In this document: piece by piece, positions 14,351 to 21,177 of the stretch
Numbering within the stretch: the stretch's first letter is position 1
Layout of the letters: every line of letters starts with the position of its first letter
From: Chloroflexota bacterium
GTDB taxonomy: Bacteria > Chloroflexota > Dehalococcoidia > Lucifugimonadales > UBA3495
Assembly (NCBI GenBank): GCA_028874675.1
Contig: JAPPJA010000286.1
Location: forward strand, 1-21,177
Length of the DNA stretch: 21,177 nt
Direction of reading: 5' to 3'
The notes under the pieces: model-generated
The model's input: the letters and a program-made list of their open reading frames with translations, nothing else
Databases searched by the model: none
What the model was told of the DNA's origin: nothing
Program-made: the position numbers and the translations under genes

Positions 14351-15727
14351 CTAGTCTTCTCTGAAAGTTGCCGGCACCGTCCGGCGGCCGATCTGCACCT
14401 GCGTCCTCAGCACGTCCCCTTCCTTGACGTCGTACAAGGGCACCAGGGGGAACACCCGGCTGAAGAGCAGCATAAGCAGGGTCACCAGCGCGAAGGTGGA
14501 CCCGATAATGATGTACTCGAATATGCTGGGCCGGTAGTCCGCCCAGACGAAGGTAAACAGCTGTTTGTTGATCAGCCCGGGGACGATAATCAGGAACCGT
14601 TCCAGCCACATGCCGACGTTCACCGAGATACAGGCAATGGACATGATCCACAGGTTCCTGCGCCAGGCCCGGCTCAGCCACAGCGCCACCGGAATGAAGT
14701 AAGTGGTTATCACGAAAAGGATAAACCAGAAATTGTAGGGCCAGTAGGTGAACTGGGTCTGCCTGACCATCAGTTCGTCCGCTTCCCGGCCGTACATGCC
14801 GAACAGGATTTCCATCACCAGGAAGTAGAACCAGCCCGTGGCCACCACTATCAGCAGCCGCCCCAGCGCGTCAATATGCTCGTGACGGATATAGTCCTGC
14901 CAGCCGTAGCACCAGCGCAGCAAAATCAGGGCGAAGGCAACTGCGGATACGCCGGAGTGCACCGCGCCCACTACGAAGTAGGGAGCGAACACGGTGGAGT
15001 GCCACGACTTCACCGCCGCCGCCATACCGAAGTCCCAGGACACTATGCTGTGCACTGAAACGAAAACGGGCAGAATCAAGGCGGATAGCAGCACACCGGC
15101 AACAATCTGAAGCTTCCACTGCCGGGCGTTGCCCTCCCAGCCCATGGCCAGCACGGAATAGACCCGGTGGGCGATTCCCGTCGTATGGTCGCGCAACACC
15201 GCAAAGTCCGGCACCAGCGCGATAATCACGAACAGGGTGCTGGAGGTCAGGTAGGTCAGAATGGCGCTGGGGTCCCACACCAGCGGCGTCCGGATGTTGG
15301 GCCAGATGCCGCGGGCAAAGTCGTAGGGAAACACCCAGTAGAGAATCCGCCACGGACGGCCTGTATGCACGATGGGCATGATCATCGCCGTCATCAGCGA
15401 AAACAGGGTCAGCACCTCGGCAGCTCGGGTCGCGGGCCGCCGCCATTCAGCCTTAGCCAGGCGTAGAATCGCGGACAGCATCACACCGGCGTGGCTGATG
15501 CCAATCCAGAACACGAAATTGGTAATGAAGAAGCCCCAGGCCACGGGACGATTGAGGCCGGTAACGCCCAGACCCCGGTTCACCATTATACCGATGGCAA
15601 TGGCCGCGACCAGCAGGATCAGCCCCAGGACAGTCACCACCGGCCAGAACCACCGGGGCGTGTCCAGGATCGACCGGAGCAAATCCCGGTTTATCTCTCT
15701 TGTACTTAGGACTCTGCCTTCCTGCAT
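14351..15727 (-). CDS. actC: ACIII subunit ActC, NrfD/PsrC-family quinol-oxidising membrane protein
   Basis: A 458-residue protein with about ten membrane helices. ActC hallmarks are present: WIGISHAG (74-81), HTGRPW (121-126), FPYD then WPNIRTPLVWD (to 152), LVPDFAVLRD (171-180), SVHSIVSWDF (224-233) and H243. A C-terminal cytoplasmic tail LYDVKEGDVL follows the last helix. ActC holds the quinol site and passes electrons to the Fe-S subunit; as in other NrfD proteins, proton channels are proposed within each four-helix bundle. AGGAG lies 5 nt before the ATG. It sits after the ActF-like gene and 56 nt before actD. Of the two NrfD-like genes, this is the one matching canonical ActC. Confidence 0.92.
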   Translation of the reverse strand: MQEGRVLSTREINRDLLRSILDTPRWFWPVVTVLGLILLVAAIAIGIMVNRGLGVTGLNRPVAWGFFITNFVFWIGISHAGVMLSAILRLAKAEWRRPATRAAEVLTLFSLMTAMIMPIVHTGRPWRILYWVFPYDFARGIWPNIRTPLVWDPSAILTYLTSSTLFVIIALVPDFAVLRDHTTGIAHRVYSVLAMGWEGNARQWKLQIVAGVLLSALILPVFVSVHSIVSWDFGMAAAVKSWHSTVFAPYFVVGAVHSGVSAVAFALILLRWCYGWQDYIRHEHIDALGRLLIVVATGWFYFLVMEILFGMYGREADELMVRQTQFTYWPYNFWFILFVITTYFIPVALWLSRAWRRNLWIMSIACISVNVGMWLERFLIIVPGLINKQLFTFVWADYRPSIFEYIIIGSTFALVTLLMLLFSRVFPLVPLYDVKEGDVLRTQVQIGRRTVPATFRED

Positions 15728-15786
15728 GGAAGCTCCTGCGTTACCTTCCTTTGCTGGGTTCCGGAACCGCTTCCCCGATTCCGGCC

Positions 15787-15804
15787 GACGGGGCGCTCCC
15801 CGTC
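15787..15804 (-). other. Hairpin in the ActF-like/actC spacer
   Basis: GACGGGG (15787-15793) and CCCCGTC (15798-15804) form a perfect 7-bp stem with a 4-nt loop, 29 nt after the ActF-like stop. A 12-nt palindrome GGTTCCGGAACC (15757-15768) lies in the same 106-nt spacer. Neither has a T run. Confidence 0.4.
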
Positions 15805-15833
15805 ATTTGCTTGCAACTTCAGCCGGCCGCCGC

Positions 15834-17270
15834 CTACTCGGGCTTGGCCAGCACCAGGTACTCACCCTTCATCAGCTTATCCATTTTCTGGTAGAGTGTG
15901 CCTTCCTTGACTTCCCAGATGGACATGGGCGGGAGCAGCTTGGCAGACAACAGGTAAACCAGCGCCACGATTCCCAGGCCGCCCAGGATGATACATATGT
16001 CCCAGATGTCGGGCCATACCGCTGCGGGAACGTGAGACAGGGCAAACTCGAAGTGGTTGCCGGTGTTGAATGCCGCCGCGAAGGTCCTCAGGTTGAACAG
16101 CAGCGAACCCACCAGCGCCACCAGGCCCGCCAGGGGCGGACCCCAGTCACTGCGGCGCAGCGGATTCCAGATCAGCAGCGCGAACGGAATGAAGAAGCTG
16201 AAGAGCATGTTGCCCAGGAACACCACCAGGTAGGGCTGGGTGAACAGGTACTTCAGGATGTTCTGCTCCACTTCCAGGCGTCCGTACCAGTAGGTAATGA
16301 AGAAGGCGAAAAGATGGTAAGTCCACAGCAGCGTCAGACCCAGCAAAATCTTGCTGGCGGACCAGAAGGGCGCCTTCCCTATGTAGTTCTCATAGCCGCC
16401 CCATCGCCGCATGATGAACATGACGATCAGGATCAGGCTCAGGCCGGTCTGGAAACTCATCACCGTGTACATGGGTGGCAGAACCGAGTCCTTCCAGAAG
16501 GGCACCATGCTCATCGCAAACTCGGTGATGAATATAAACTGTACGAAAATCAGCAGCATGAAGTAGAACGCGCCCAGCAGGGCCAGTCCCGCCTTGTGGT
16601 GGTTCCACTGCCGCTTGGTGCCAAACCACCAGCCCGCCAGCGCCCCGTAGAGGCTCCGGCGAAATCCGGTTGCCGTAGCCCGCGCCTGCGCCATGTCGGG
16701 AGTCGCGGACAGCCACAAGATCATTACGCTGCAAAACGCCAGGCCCACGAAACACAGGATATCCCACGTGTAGGGAGCCCCAATGGGCACCTCAAACCAC
16801 AAGGTACGCCGAATTTCCAGGTCCGAGCCCTGGACGTCGGGATTCTTGATCGGCGGCATTACCAGCAGCAAAGGGATAAACAGGACTATGTTGACTATGC
16901 CCACCATGGCGAACAGTTCCGCCACCCGGGACAGGGGCCGTCGCCAGTGGCTCTTGGTAAACCGGAATGCCGCCGCAACCAGCGGGGCCGCTCCGGTCAC
17001 CATAAAGACAAAGGAAAAGATACCGGCATAGTAGCCCCAGGGGCCGGGGCTGCCGAACCCGTCGGACGAGGCCCGGATAAAGAACCCCACCACGCCCAGT
17101 ATCGTCAGAATGGCGGCGATACCCAAGGCCAGCTTATAGGGCGAAGGCATGGCAAACGTCTTGCCGGCAACGTCCCGGGTAATTTCCTCCCTTACCGGGA
17201 ATACCCACATTCCGGCGTGCTGACCGTGCCCGTGCCCGCCACCGTGATGCTGTTCAGCGCTGCTAGCCAT
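15834..17270 (-). CDS. Second NrfD-family membrane subunit (ActF-like)
   Basis: A 478-residue protein with about ten membrane helices, a distant paralogue of ActC. WGYYAGIFSFVFMVTGAAP (78-96) and SHWRRPLSRVAEL align with ActC's WGFFITNFVFWIG and AEWRRPATRAAEV, and GAPYTWDI parallels the ActC WD motif. The N-terminus is His-rich (five His in residues 8-18). In ACIII the second NrfD-like subunit is ActF, held to be a structural or proton-channel partner without the quinol site, so the ActF assignment is by composition, not by close motif match. ATG 17270 overlaps the actB2 stop by 8 nt (ATGGCTAG). A TTG 27 nt earlier is open but lies deeper inside actB2. It precedes actC by 106 nt. Confidence 0.8.
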   Translation of the reverse strand: MASSAEQHHGGGHGHGQHAGMWVFPVREEITRDVAGKTFAMPSPYKLALGIAAILTILGVVGFFIRASSDGFGSPGPWGYYAGIFSFVFMVTGAAPLVAAAFRFTKSHWRRPLSRVAELFAMVGIVNIVLFIPLLLVMPPIKNPDVQGSDLEIRRTLWFEVPIGAPYTWDILCFVGLAFCSVMILWLSATPDMAQARATATGFRRSLYGALAGWWFGTKRQWNHHKAGLALLGAFYFMLLIFVQFIFITEFAMSMVPFWKDSVLPPMYTVMSFQTGLSLILIVMFIMRRWGGYENYIGKAPFWSASKILLGLTLLWTYHLFAFFITYWYGRLEVEQNILKYLFTQPYLVVFLGNMLFSFFIPFALLIWNPLRRSDWGPPLAGLVALVGSLLFNLRTFAAAFNTGNHFEFALSHVPAAVWPDIWDICIILGGLGIVALVYLLSAKLLPPMSIWEVKEGTLYQKMDKLMKGEYLVLAKPE

Positions 17271-18048
17271 GGTGTCCGCCACCCAGGTTGGGATCAACCT
17301 TCTTCAGGTAAATCACGTTTGGTTTGGTGTTCATCTCTTCGAGAACTCGATAGCCGCGGGTCTTGCGCTCTTTCTCGTGGTGAATGTTGTACCGGTTCAC
17401 GTCCTCGAAATAGGGCTTTACCGGACTGTGGACGTCGTTCTGGTCGCCGAAAGTCAGCGCGTTGGTGGGGCATGCCTGCACACAGGCGGGCATGTGGTTC
17501 CCCGACTTGAGCGTGCCGTCATTCAGTTCGCCGCCGGCCCGGCGCTCCACCTGTATCTGCCCCCGGCGCAGGCGCTGAATGCAGAAGGTGCACTTCTCGG
17601 TTATGCCCCTGGTCCGTACCGTCACGTCGGGATTCAGCTGGTTCTGCAGCCTCTCGGGCCAGTTGGGATGCCAGTAGTTGAAGAACCGCACCTGGTAGGG
17701 GCAGTTGTTGATGCAGTACCTGGTGCCCACGCAGCGGTTATAAATCTGGACGTTAAGCCCCTCATCGTTGTGATAGGTGGCGAAGACCGGGCACACCGGT
17801 TCGCACGGCGCATTCTCGCAGTGCTGGCACATCACCGGAATGAAGCGCGCCTTGATATTGGGGTAGTCCCCCTCCCAGTACCGCTCAATCCGAATCCACT
17901 CGTAAGCCCGGTTCTGGAGGAAAGCGTTCTTGTCGTTGATGGGCAGGTTGTTCTCAACCTGGCAGGCGATCACGCAGGCCTGGCAACCGTTGCAGCGGTC
18001 CAGGTCAACCACCATTCCCCATTTATGATCTATACGGCTTGTAACCAT
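17263..18048 (-). CDS. actB2: ACIII Fe-S subunit, ActB C-terminal half (ActB2)
   Basis: A 261-residue DmsB/NrfC-like ferredoxin subunit. Cys groups: C19, C22, C25, C29; C74, C77, C82, C86; C106, C112, C116; C153, C156, C189, C193. In the third group the second Cys of the usual C-x2-C-x2-C-x3-C is Thr109 (CVGTRYC), the mark of a [3Fe-4S] cluster. This predicts three [4Fe-4S] and one [3Fe-4S], as known for ActB. It passes electrons from the quinol site in ActC towards ActA. In characterised ACIII this domain is fused to the molybdopterin-like domain; here it is a separate gene, 75 nt after actB1. It has no signal peptide of its own and must be exported with ActB1. It ends GGGHHG and overlaps the next gene by 8 nt. 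The ribosome site is weak (GAAG). Confidence 0.9.
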   Translation of the reverse strand: MVTSRIDHKWGMVVDLDRCNGCQACVIACQVENNLPINDKNAFLQNRAYEWIRIERYWEGDYPNIKARFIPVMCQHCENAPCEPVCPVFATYHNDEGLNVQIYNRCVGTRYCINNCPYQVRFFNYWHPNWPERLQNQLNPDVTVRTRGITEKCTFCIQRLRRGQIQVERRAGGELNDGTLKSGNHMPACVQACPTNALTFGDQNDVHSPVKPYFEDVNRYNIHHEKERKTRGYRVLEEMNTKPNVIYLKKVDPNLGGGHHG

Positions 18049-18093
18049 TTTTCTTCACGTCCGGGAGCCTGACGACTCCCTTCCTCTTCACCC

Positions 18094-18119
18094 GATTCGC
18101 GCCGGAGACCGGCCGAATC
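18094..18119 (-). other. 11-bp hairpin just after actB1 stop
   Basis: GATTCG plus GCCGG (18094-18105, one bulged C at 18100) pair with CCGGC plus CGAATC (18109-18119) around a 3-nt loop. It begins 4 nt past the actB1 stop on the - strand, in the 75-nt spacer before actB2. A second small stem GGGAG/CTCCC (18063-18080) is nearer actB2. There is no T run, so read-through is expected; it could protect or process the upstream mRNA. Confidence 0.55.
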
Positions 18120-18123
18120 TAAT

Positions 18124-20424
18124 CTAGTGGTTGGTAACGATGATGACCGCTTCACCGGCGGTGTGGCCGATCTGCCGCGCCGGGAAAATGCCCTCGAACT
18201 TGGCAATTTTCAGGCTCTCGCCCGTACCCGAAACCGAGGCCCGGTGTCCCGCCCATGCCAGCCCCCCGCTCTCGGTCAGATGGCCGGCTGACAGCAAGTC
18301 CAGCGCATTGGAACTCTCCCGCGAGTCCCCGCTGGTGGCATACTCCGAGCCAACCTTTCTCCCCTGTCCCAGGGGCACCGCCACCACGTTCGGCGGCAGC
18401 GCGGGGTTGGGATACAGGACGCCGGAAATGCTGCCGGCATCGGTGGCGACGCTGACTATGTCGCCTTCGCGCAGGCCCATCTGCGAGGCCGTGCCGCTGT
18501 TCAGTTCCACCCAGGTCTGCCAGGTGACGGTGGTAATGGGGTCCGGTACTCCCTGCATCCAGGGAATGTGGGCGAGCCGGCCGTCCATCAGCGTGTTGTG
18601 AGCAAAGGGCAGCAGGTAGAAGTCCCCGCTTCCCGAATACCCGGGCTCCCTGGCCTGGGCCGCAATGTCACTCAAAAGTCCGCTGGGAGCATTGGGGGCG
18701 GGGCCTGTGGCATTCTCGTCCCACCAGCCGCCCTGGCGAAGCATCATGTTCCACAGGTCGTCGGCCGAAGCCGCATGGCTGGACGTGCCGCGTCCCGTGT
18801 TGTACAGGGCCTCCACGCCGGCCTTCAACGCCTCTTCGACGCTGGTCCAGGGCAGTACGCTCTCCTGGCCCATCTCCTGGGCCATGCTCAGCAGTATGTC
18901 CCCGAAACTGCGGGGGTCCAGGTCGCTGAGCGGGTTTACCACCGGCTGCTGCATTCCGATTACTTCATACCCCGGGCCCGGCTCGGGAACGTCATCGCCC
19001 CAGCCCTCCAGGAAAACCCGGTCCGGAAGTATCAGGTCCGCCAGCGCCGTGGTCTCATCCATAAAGGACGAGAAGCTGACGATGAAAACTTCCTCGTTAT
19101 TCAGCGCCGATTCAAATGCCATCGAAGCGGGCAGTCCGTGTACCGGGTTGGCATCGTGCACCAGTACCATTCGGGTCCGGCCGCTGCGGATATCGTTGGC
19201 AACCCCGGCCCAGTCCTGCGCGCTGCCAACTCTGGCGGCGTCCGGCAGGTTGCCGAGGGCGCTTCCGGGGCTGAAGCGCATGCCTCCGCCGCTGCCGACA
19301 GTGCCCGCCAGGTAGTTCAGGGCGTAAATGGCCATCAGGTTAAACTGGCCGTTGGTATGGGCCCCGGCGCTGTCGCCGCCCAGGGCAATGCTGGGACCGT
19401 GGTGCATAAAGTTGCTGGCCAGGTCCCGAATCTTCTCGGCGGCAGACTTGCCCTCGTGCAACTGCTCCGGAATGCCCAACTGCCCTGCGATCTGCTCGGG
19501 AGCGAAGGCGGCCAGGGCTGCGGCGCCCTGTCCATCGGTCAGCGCATCCACGTCAACGCCCTCCGCCTGCATCCCTTCGCTGATTATCACGTAGGCCAGG
19601 CTTAGGGCCAGGTAGCCCTCCATGCCTGGTCGTATGGGCAGCCACTCGTCCGCGTTGGCCGCCGTCATCGAGAAGCGGGGATCCACGTGTACCAGGTATC
19701 CCCTGGAACCCTGGGTCTGGCGCTTGCTGCCCTGCCGGAATTCGCCGTAAGCGGTGGACAGGCGGGTCGATCCCTTCCAGGTGGACAGGAAGTCTGCCCC
19801 GAAGGAGATCACGTAATTGGCGTTGGAGATATCGAAGTCGGGAAGCCGGTCCTGGTCGAATACGCCCTTGATGGCGGCCCGGTAGGTCGTATCATCCAGC
19901 GCTTCAAAGCCCAGGTGACGTCCGCCCGCCGACGTGGCGAATCGGTCGGCGATCATGCCCAGCGTTCCCCGCAGCGGCTCGGTTATCAACACCATGCCCT
20001 GGCTGCGGGCGCGCAGTTCCCGGCGGAGAATGTCCAGCGCCTCGGGCTCCCACTGAATGGACCGGTACTGCCCGGAACCGCGCGGGCCAGTGCGCTGCAA
20101 CGGACCGGAAATCCGGTCCGGGTGGTACAGGGCCTGGAGCCCGGCCTCAGACCGCACACTCTGCTTGCCCTGGTTAACCGGATACTTGGGGTTGCCCTGG
20201 ATCTTCTTGGCGCGCCCTTCCATCACCCGCACAATTACGCCTTCGCCGTCGGTGGCCTGACCACCCAGGGTGGCGTACCAGTTGTCCCGCCCCTTGACCA
20301 GGTCCTCGGGCAGGGACGCCGGGCTCTGGAGGCTCAGTTCCTCGTCCTGGATAACATCACAAGCCACCGCTCCTACAGCGGAGAGGCCGGCCCAGGCCAG
20401 GAAATTGCGCCGTGTCAGTTTCAT
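18124..20424 (-). CDS. actB1: ACIII subunit ActB N-terminal half (ActB1), cofactor-less molybdopterin-enzyme fold
   Basis: A 766-residue protein with a twin-arginine signal (TRRNFLAWAG, R5-R6) and a possible lipidation Cys at C22 (GAVACD). The fold is that of the molybdopterin oxidoreductase catalytic subunit: NWYATLGGQATDGEG (48-62), GRAKKIQGNPKYPVNQGK (70-87), then SFGADFLSTW and a C-terminal aspartate-decarboxylase-like barrel. All four Cys that bind the N-terminal [4Fe-4S] in true enzymes are replaced (G54, A57, E61, S89), as expected of ACIII ActB, which carries no Mo cofactor. Its role is structural, linking the Fe-S subunit to ActA on the outside of the membrane. It starts 52 nt after actA, with AAGG 9 nt before the ATG. 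Confidence 0.9.
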   Translation of the reverse strand: MKLTRRNFLAWAGLSAVGAVACDVIQDEELSLQSPASLPEDLVKGRDNWYATLGGQATDGEGVIVRVMEGRAKKIQGNPKYPVNQGKQSVRSEAGLQALYHPDRISGPLQRTGPRGSGQYRSIQWEPEALDILRRELRARSQGMVLITEPLRGTLGMIADRFATSAGGRHLGFEALDDTTYRAAIKGVFDQDRLPDFDISNANYVISFGADFLSTWKGSTRLSTAYGEFRQGSKRQTQGSRGYLVHVDPRFSMTAANADEWLPIRPGMEGYLALSLAYVIISEGMQAEGVDVDALTDGQGAAALAAFAPEQIAGQLGIPEQLHEGKSAAEKIRDLASNFMHHGPSIALGGDSAGAHTNGQFNLMAIYALNYLAGTVGSGGGMRFSPGSALGNLPDAARVGSAQDWAGVANDIRSGRTRMVLVHDANPVHGLPASMAFESALNNEEVFIVSFSSFMDETTALADLILPDRVFLEGWGDDVPEPGPGYEVIGMQQPVVNPLSDLDPRSFGDILLSMAQEMGQESVLPWTSVEEALKAGVEALYNTGRGTSSHAASADDLWNMMLRQGGWWDENATGPAPNAPSGLLSDIAAQAREPGYSGSGDFYLLPFAHNTLMDGRLAHIPWMQGVPDPITTVTWQTWVELNSGTASQMGLREGDIVSVATDAGSISGVLYPNPALPPNVVAVPLGQGRKVGSEYATSGDSRESSNALDLLSAGHLTESGGLAWAGHRASVSGTGESLKIAKFEGIFPARQIGHTAGEAVIIVTNH

Positions 20425-20476
20425 ACGTTGATGCCTTCGATCATTTTGGCTCGCGCCGTTTTCTTGTGTCAGCCGT

Positions 20477-21145
20477 TTACTTGTGACAGATAGTACAGTC
20501 GGTGCCCACGTTAAGCTCTCGGTGACAGTCCACGCAGGTGCCCATCTTCAGCGACTGCCCGCCCGTGGGCTGGACTTCGTTCATGCTGGCCACATCTCCG
20601 TGACAGACCGAACAGGCCTGCTGGTTGGTCAAAGGCAACTGACGGGGTTGTCCGTCTCCCATGGGCATGGCTACCGTTCGCGGCTGACCCTCCGTCAGGA
20701 ACCGGATGTGGGCTTCATGCACAAACCTCACGTGGTCCGGTATCCGGTGCACCCGCTCCCAGTTGATGGGGTCGTTGTCGTTAAACTTGTCCACCACCAA
20801 CTGCATCTGGTCCTGGTCCGCGCTGGACGAGGCCGAGGCCACCAGGTTCTCCGGATTGATCTGCTGGTGGCAGAAAACGCACTGTTCCACCGCGGGCACT
20901 GTTGCCGCCGCGCCTTCGGTCACGTTGCGGTGGCAGAACTCGCAGGCAATGCCCACGCCGCCTTCCTCTACGGAACCGGCATGGACGGTATGGGGGAAAT
21001 CAATGGGTTGCGCCGGGGCGTTGCCCAGCCCGAAAGGCGGGTTGGAAAACCAGGATATAAAGATTATTGCGACCAGGAACCCGACGATGCCGGTGACGAC
21101 CAAACCTACAATGGCCAGTGGAATGATATTTGCGCTTGGCCTCAT
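20477..21145 (-). CDS. actA: ACIII subunit ActA, membrane-anchored pentaheme cytochrome c
   Basis: A 222-residue protein with one N-terminal membrane helix (about 7-31) and five CxxCH heme sites: C68-H72, C89-H93, C178-H182, C204-H208 and C217-H221. Extra His residues (HTVH near 52-55, VHEAH near 142-146) can supply the sixth ligands. ActA passes electrons from the Fe-S chain to ActE. ATG 21145 is preferred, with AGGCAGG 11 nt upstream; a TTG at 21154 would leave only 2 nt. It is the first gene seen of the operon. Only 32 nt lie upstream in the window, so a promoter or further genes (for example terminal oxidase) cannot be judged. Confidence 0.92.
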   Translation of the reverse strand: MRPSANIIPLAIVGLVVTGIVGFLVAIIFISWFSNPPFGLGNAPAQPIDFPHTVHAGSVEEGGVGIACEFCHRNVTEGAAATVPAVEQCVFCHQQINPENLVASASSSADQDQMQLVVDKFNDNDPINWERVHRIPDHVRFVHEAHIRFLTEGQPRTVAMPMGDGQPRQLPLTNQQACSVCHGDVASMNEVQPTGGQSLKMGTCVDCHRELNVGTDCTICHK

Positions 21146-21177
21146 CGGCGCCAAAACCTGCCTATCTCTTAGTATCC

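Noticed and set aside
15372..17510. 712-codon open frame antisense to actC, the ActF-like gene and actB2
   Set aside because: It spans three real genes and their spacers, is rich in Gln/His/Arg with low complexity, and has no family features.
18124..20424. Formate dehydrogenase or polysulfide reductase catalytic subunit
   Set aside because: The N-terminal Fe-S cysteines are all replaced and the neighbours are actA, actC, actD and actE, which define ACIII.

Overview
The window is GC-rich bacterial chromosome with short intergenic gaps. No rRNA, tRNA, CRISPR array or transposase was found. The best guess for the source is a Chloroflexota bacterium (Dehalococcoidia/SAR202-like). That rests on a complete alternative complex III (ACIII) operon, a CcmH of the LMCPVC type, a flavin-dependent luciferase-family monooxygenase, and palindromic intergenic repeats. 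The lineage is an inference, not a read-out.

Left part (1-3149): a small zinc-ribbon protein (+), a classical short-chain dehydrogenase (-), and a luciferase-like flavin monooxygenase (+). The last two diverge from a 356-bp region with a TATAAT-type promoter on each strand. Two copies of a GC-rich perfect palindrome lie downstream of the + strand genes, where they face convergent - strand genes. The second copy is in a small composite repeat with a (GGGTNA)3 tract and another hairpin.

Middle part (3150-8525, all -): a gene string read from 8.45 kb down to 3.15 kb. It starts with a pair of overlapping hot-dog dehydratase subunits (FAS1-like plus MaoC hydratase), then plsX and fabG (1-nt overlap). 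This is a fatty-acid/phospholipid module with a candidate promoter and overlapping inverted repeat upstream. After a terminator-like hairpin come an isocitrate lyase/PEP mutase family enzyme, a DUF5671 membrane protein with a pilin-like tail (ATGA overlap), and a nicotinamidase-like isochorismatase-family hydrolase.

Next (8526-12463): a large PF20091-type alpha/beta hydrolase (+) behind a good -35/-10 promoter, and a convergent L-2-hydroxyglutarate oxidase (-). A 14-bp stem bidirectional terminator separates them.

Right part (12464-21145, all -): the ACIII operon, in transcription order actA (pentaheme c), actB1 (molybdopterin-enzyme-like fold with no visible cofactor ligands), actB2 (Fe-S), a second NrfD-like subunit (ActF-like), actC, actD, actE (monoheme c lipoprotein) and ccmH. 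The complex would oxidise membrane quinol at the NrfD-like subunits. Electrons would pass through the Fe-S chain and cytochromes to an external acceptor or oxidase not encoded in the window. CcmH would support heme attachment to ActA and ActE. The notable points are the split actB, the position of the second NrfD gene, and a series of hairpins just after internal stop codons, which may set subunit stoichiometry.
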